Assembly (NCBI GenBank): GCA_013043995.1
Contig: JABEVL010000123.1
Location: 1-6,628 of the forward strand
DNA: 6,628 nt
Direction: 5' to 3'
From: Spirochaetales bacterium
GTDB taxonomy: Bacteria; Spirochaetota; Spirochaetia; JABEVK01
The notes under the pieces were generated by a model. It worked only from the letters and a program-made list of their open reading frames with translations, was not told the DNA's origin and made no database searches. The translations under genes and the position numbers were made by a program. Below, one piece after another: positions 6,468 through 6,628 of this stretch (positions within the stretch are counted from its first letter, which is position 1; every line of letters starts with the position of its first letter).

Positions 6468-6516
6468 CTAGTGGAAAAAAGCATGCATAGTTGATACAAG
6501 GATTTGGCAAATCAAC
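6463..6516. repeat. Three alternating copies of ATCAAC/GTTGAT forming competing inverted repeats
   Basis: ATCAACTA (6463-6470) is a perfect 8-bp inverted repeat with TAGTTGAT (6488-6495), loop 17. The GTTGAT of that second arm also pairs with ATCAAC at 6511-6516. The two pairings are mutually exclusive. The set lies at the composition break at the 5' end of the DUF3810 frame and may be regulatory, a rearrangement scar or chance. Confidence 0.35.
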
Positions 6517-6565
6517 AAGCGCGCAAATTCTTCGACAAAAGAGACAGAAATTGATGTGCACCAGG

Positions 6566-6584
6566 CAAAACACACGCTGTTTTG
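6566..6584. repeat. Short hairpin CAAAACA-5 nt-TGTTTTG
   Basis: Perfect 7-bp inverted repeat (6566-6572 and 6578-6584) with a 5-base loop. It lies 14 bases before a second hairpin. No flanking T-run, so not a terminator by itself. Confidence 0.4.
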
Positions 6585-6598
6585 GATACGAACGTGGA

Positions 6599-6622
6599 GC
6601 CACAGGCCGTTCACCCTGTGGC
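6599..6622. repeat. GC-rich hairpin GCCACAGG-8 nt-CCTGTGGC
   Basis: Perfect 8-bp inverted repeat (6599-6606 and 6615-6622) with loop CCGTTCAC, followed by six A on the plus strand at the window edge. The A-run follows the stem on plus and the T-run precedes it on minus, so the layout is wrong for an intrinsic terminator in either direction. It could be a protein-binding dyad, a dispersed repeat or part of a recombination site. Confidence 0.5.
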
Positions 6623-6628
6623 AAAAAA

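Larger units (their letters stand above)
6468..6628. other. Right-end stretch without a recognised gene
   Basis: I recognise no protein or RNA here. On the minus strand the DUF3810 frame is open again from 6628 to 6471, broken only by the TAG at 6470-6468, but the predicted 52 residues do not resemble DUF3810 membrane helices. On the plus strand a frame starting at ATG 6554 (or TTG 6491) is open to the edge and rich in Cys and Arg; it has no good ribosome-binding site. The region contains several short inverted repeats. Confidence 0.4.

Noticed and set aside
6599..6628. Hairpin plus A-run as a rho-independent terminator
   Set aside because: On the plus strand the run after the stem is A, not T; on the minus strand the T-run comes before the stem. 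The order is wrong for termination on either strand.
6554..6628. Plus-strand frame from ATG 6554 running off the right edge, rich in Cys and Arg
   Set aside because: Only 25 codons visible, no convincing ribosome-binding site, two other frames are also open here, and it coincides with inverted repeats; not enough to call a gene.
1..6628. CRISPR array, tRNA, rRNA, insertion sequence or phage gene
   Set aside because: No regularly spaced direct repeats, cloverleaf sequence, rRNA-like conserved stretches, transposase/integrase motifs or terminal inverted repeats were seen on either strand.

Overview
The window looks like ordinary chromosome from a fairly GC-rich bacterium, most likely a spirochaete (Treponema/Spirochaeta-like). 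Two things point there. Era begins directly at a G1 loop written GRPSSGKST rather than the usual GRPNVGKST, and the first complete gene is a membrane-anchored Holliday-junction-resolvase-like nuclease of a family I associate with spirochaetes and archaea. This assignment is from memory of family members, not a search, so it is moderate only.

Layout: (a) 1-113, minus strand: the first 37 codons of a gene that runs off the left edge. (b) 182-664, plus: predicted membrane-anchored endonuclease. (c) 3267 down to 661, minus: a compact three-gene operon, clpP-type protease subunit, then purC (2-nt gap), then an exported endonuclease/exonuclease/phosphatase (EEP) protein (31-nt gap). Its last gene meets gene (b) tail to tail with overlapping stop codons. 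(d) 3268-3408: divergent promoter region with two overlapping sigma70-type promoters. (e) 3409-4956, plus: an HD-GYP cyclic-di-GMP phosphodiesterase with a PAS domain. (f) 5017-5916, plus: era, 60 nt downstream and probably cotranscribed, with a TTG start that overlaps the stop of a 10-codon reading frame. (g) 6467-5880, minus: the C-terminal part of a DUF3810 HExxH protein, running convergently into era with a 37-bp overlap and apparently missing its N-terminal half. (h) 6468-6628: no recognisable gene, several short inverted repeats.

Functionally the genes cover proteolysis, purine synthesis, exported phosphodiester hydrolysis, c-di-GMP breakdown and ribosome maturation. I see no defence locus, biosynthetic cluster, CRISPR array, insertion sequence, tRNA or rRNA, and no new multi-gene system. 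The most interesting points are the 5'-truncated DUF3810 gene with a sharp composition change, the unusual translational start of era, the overlapping divergent promoters, and heavy use of TTG starts (four of the seven starts examined).
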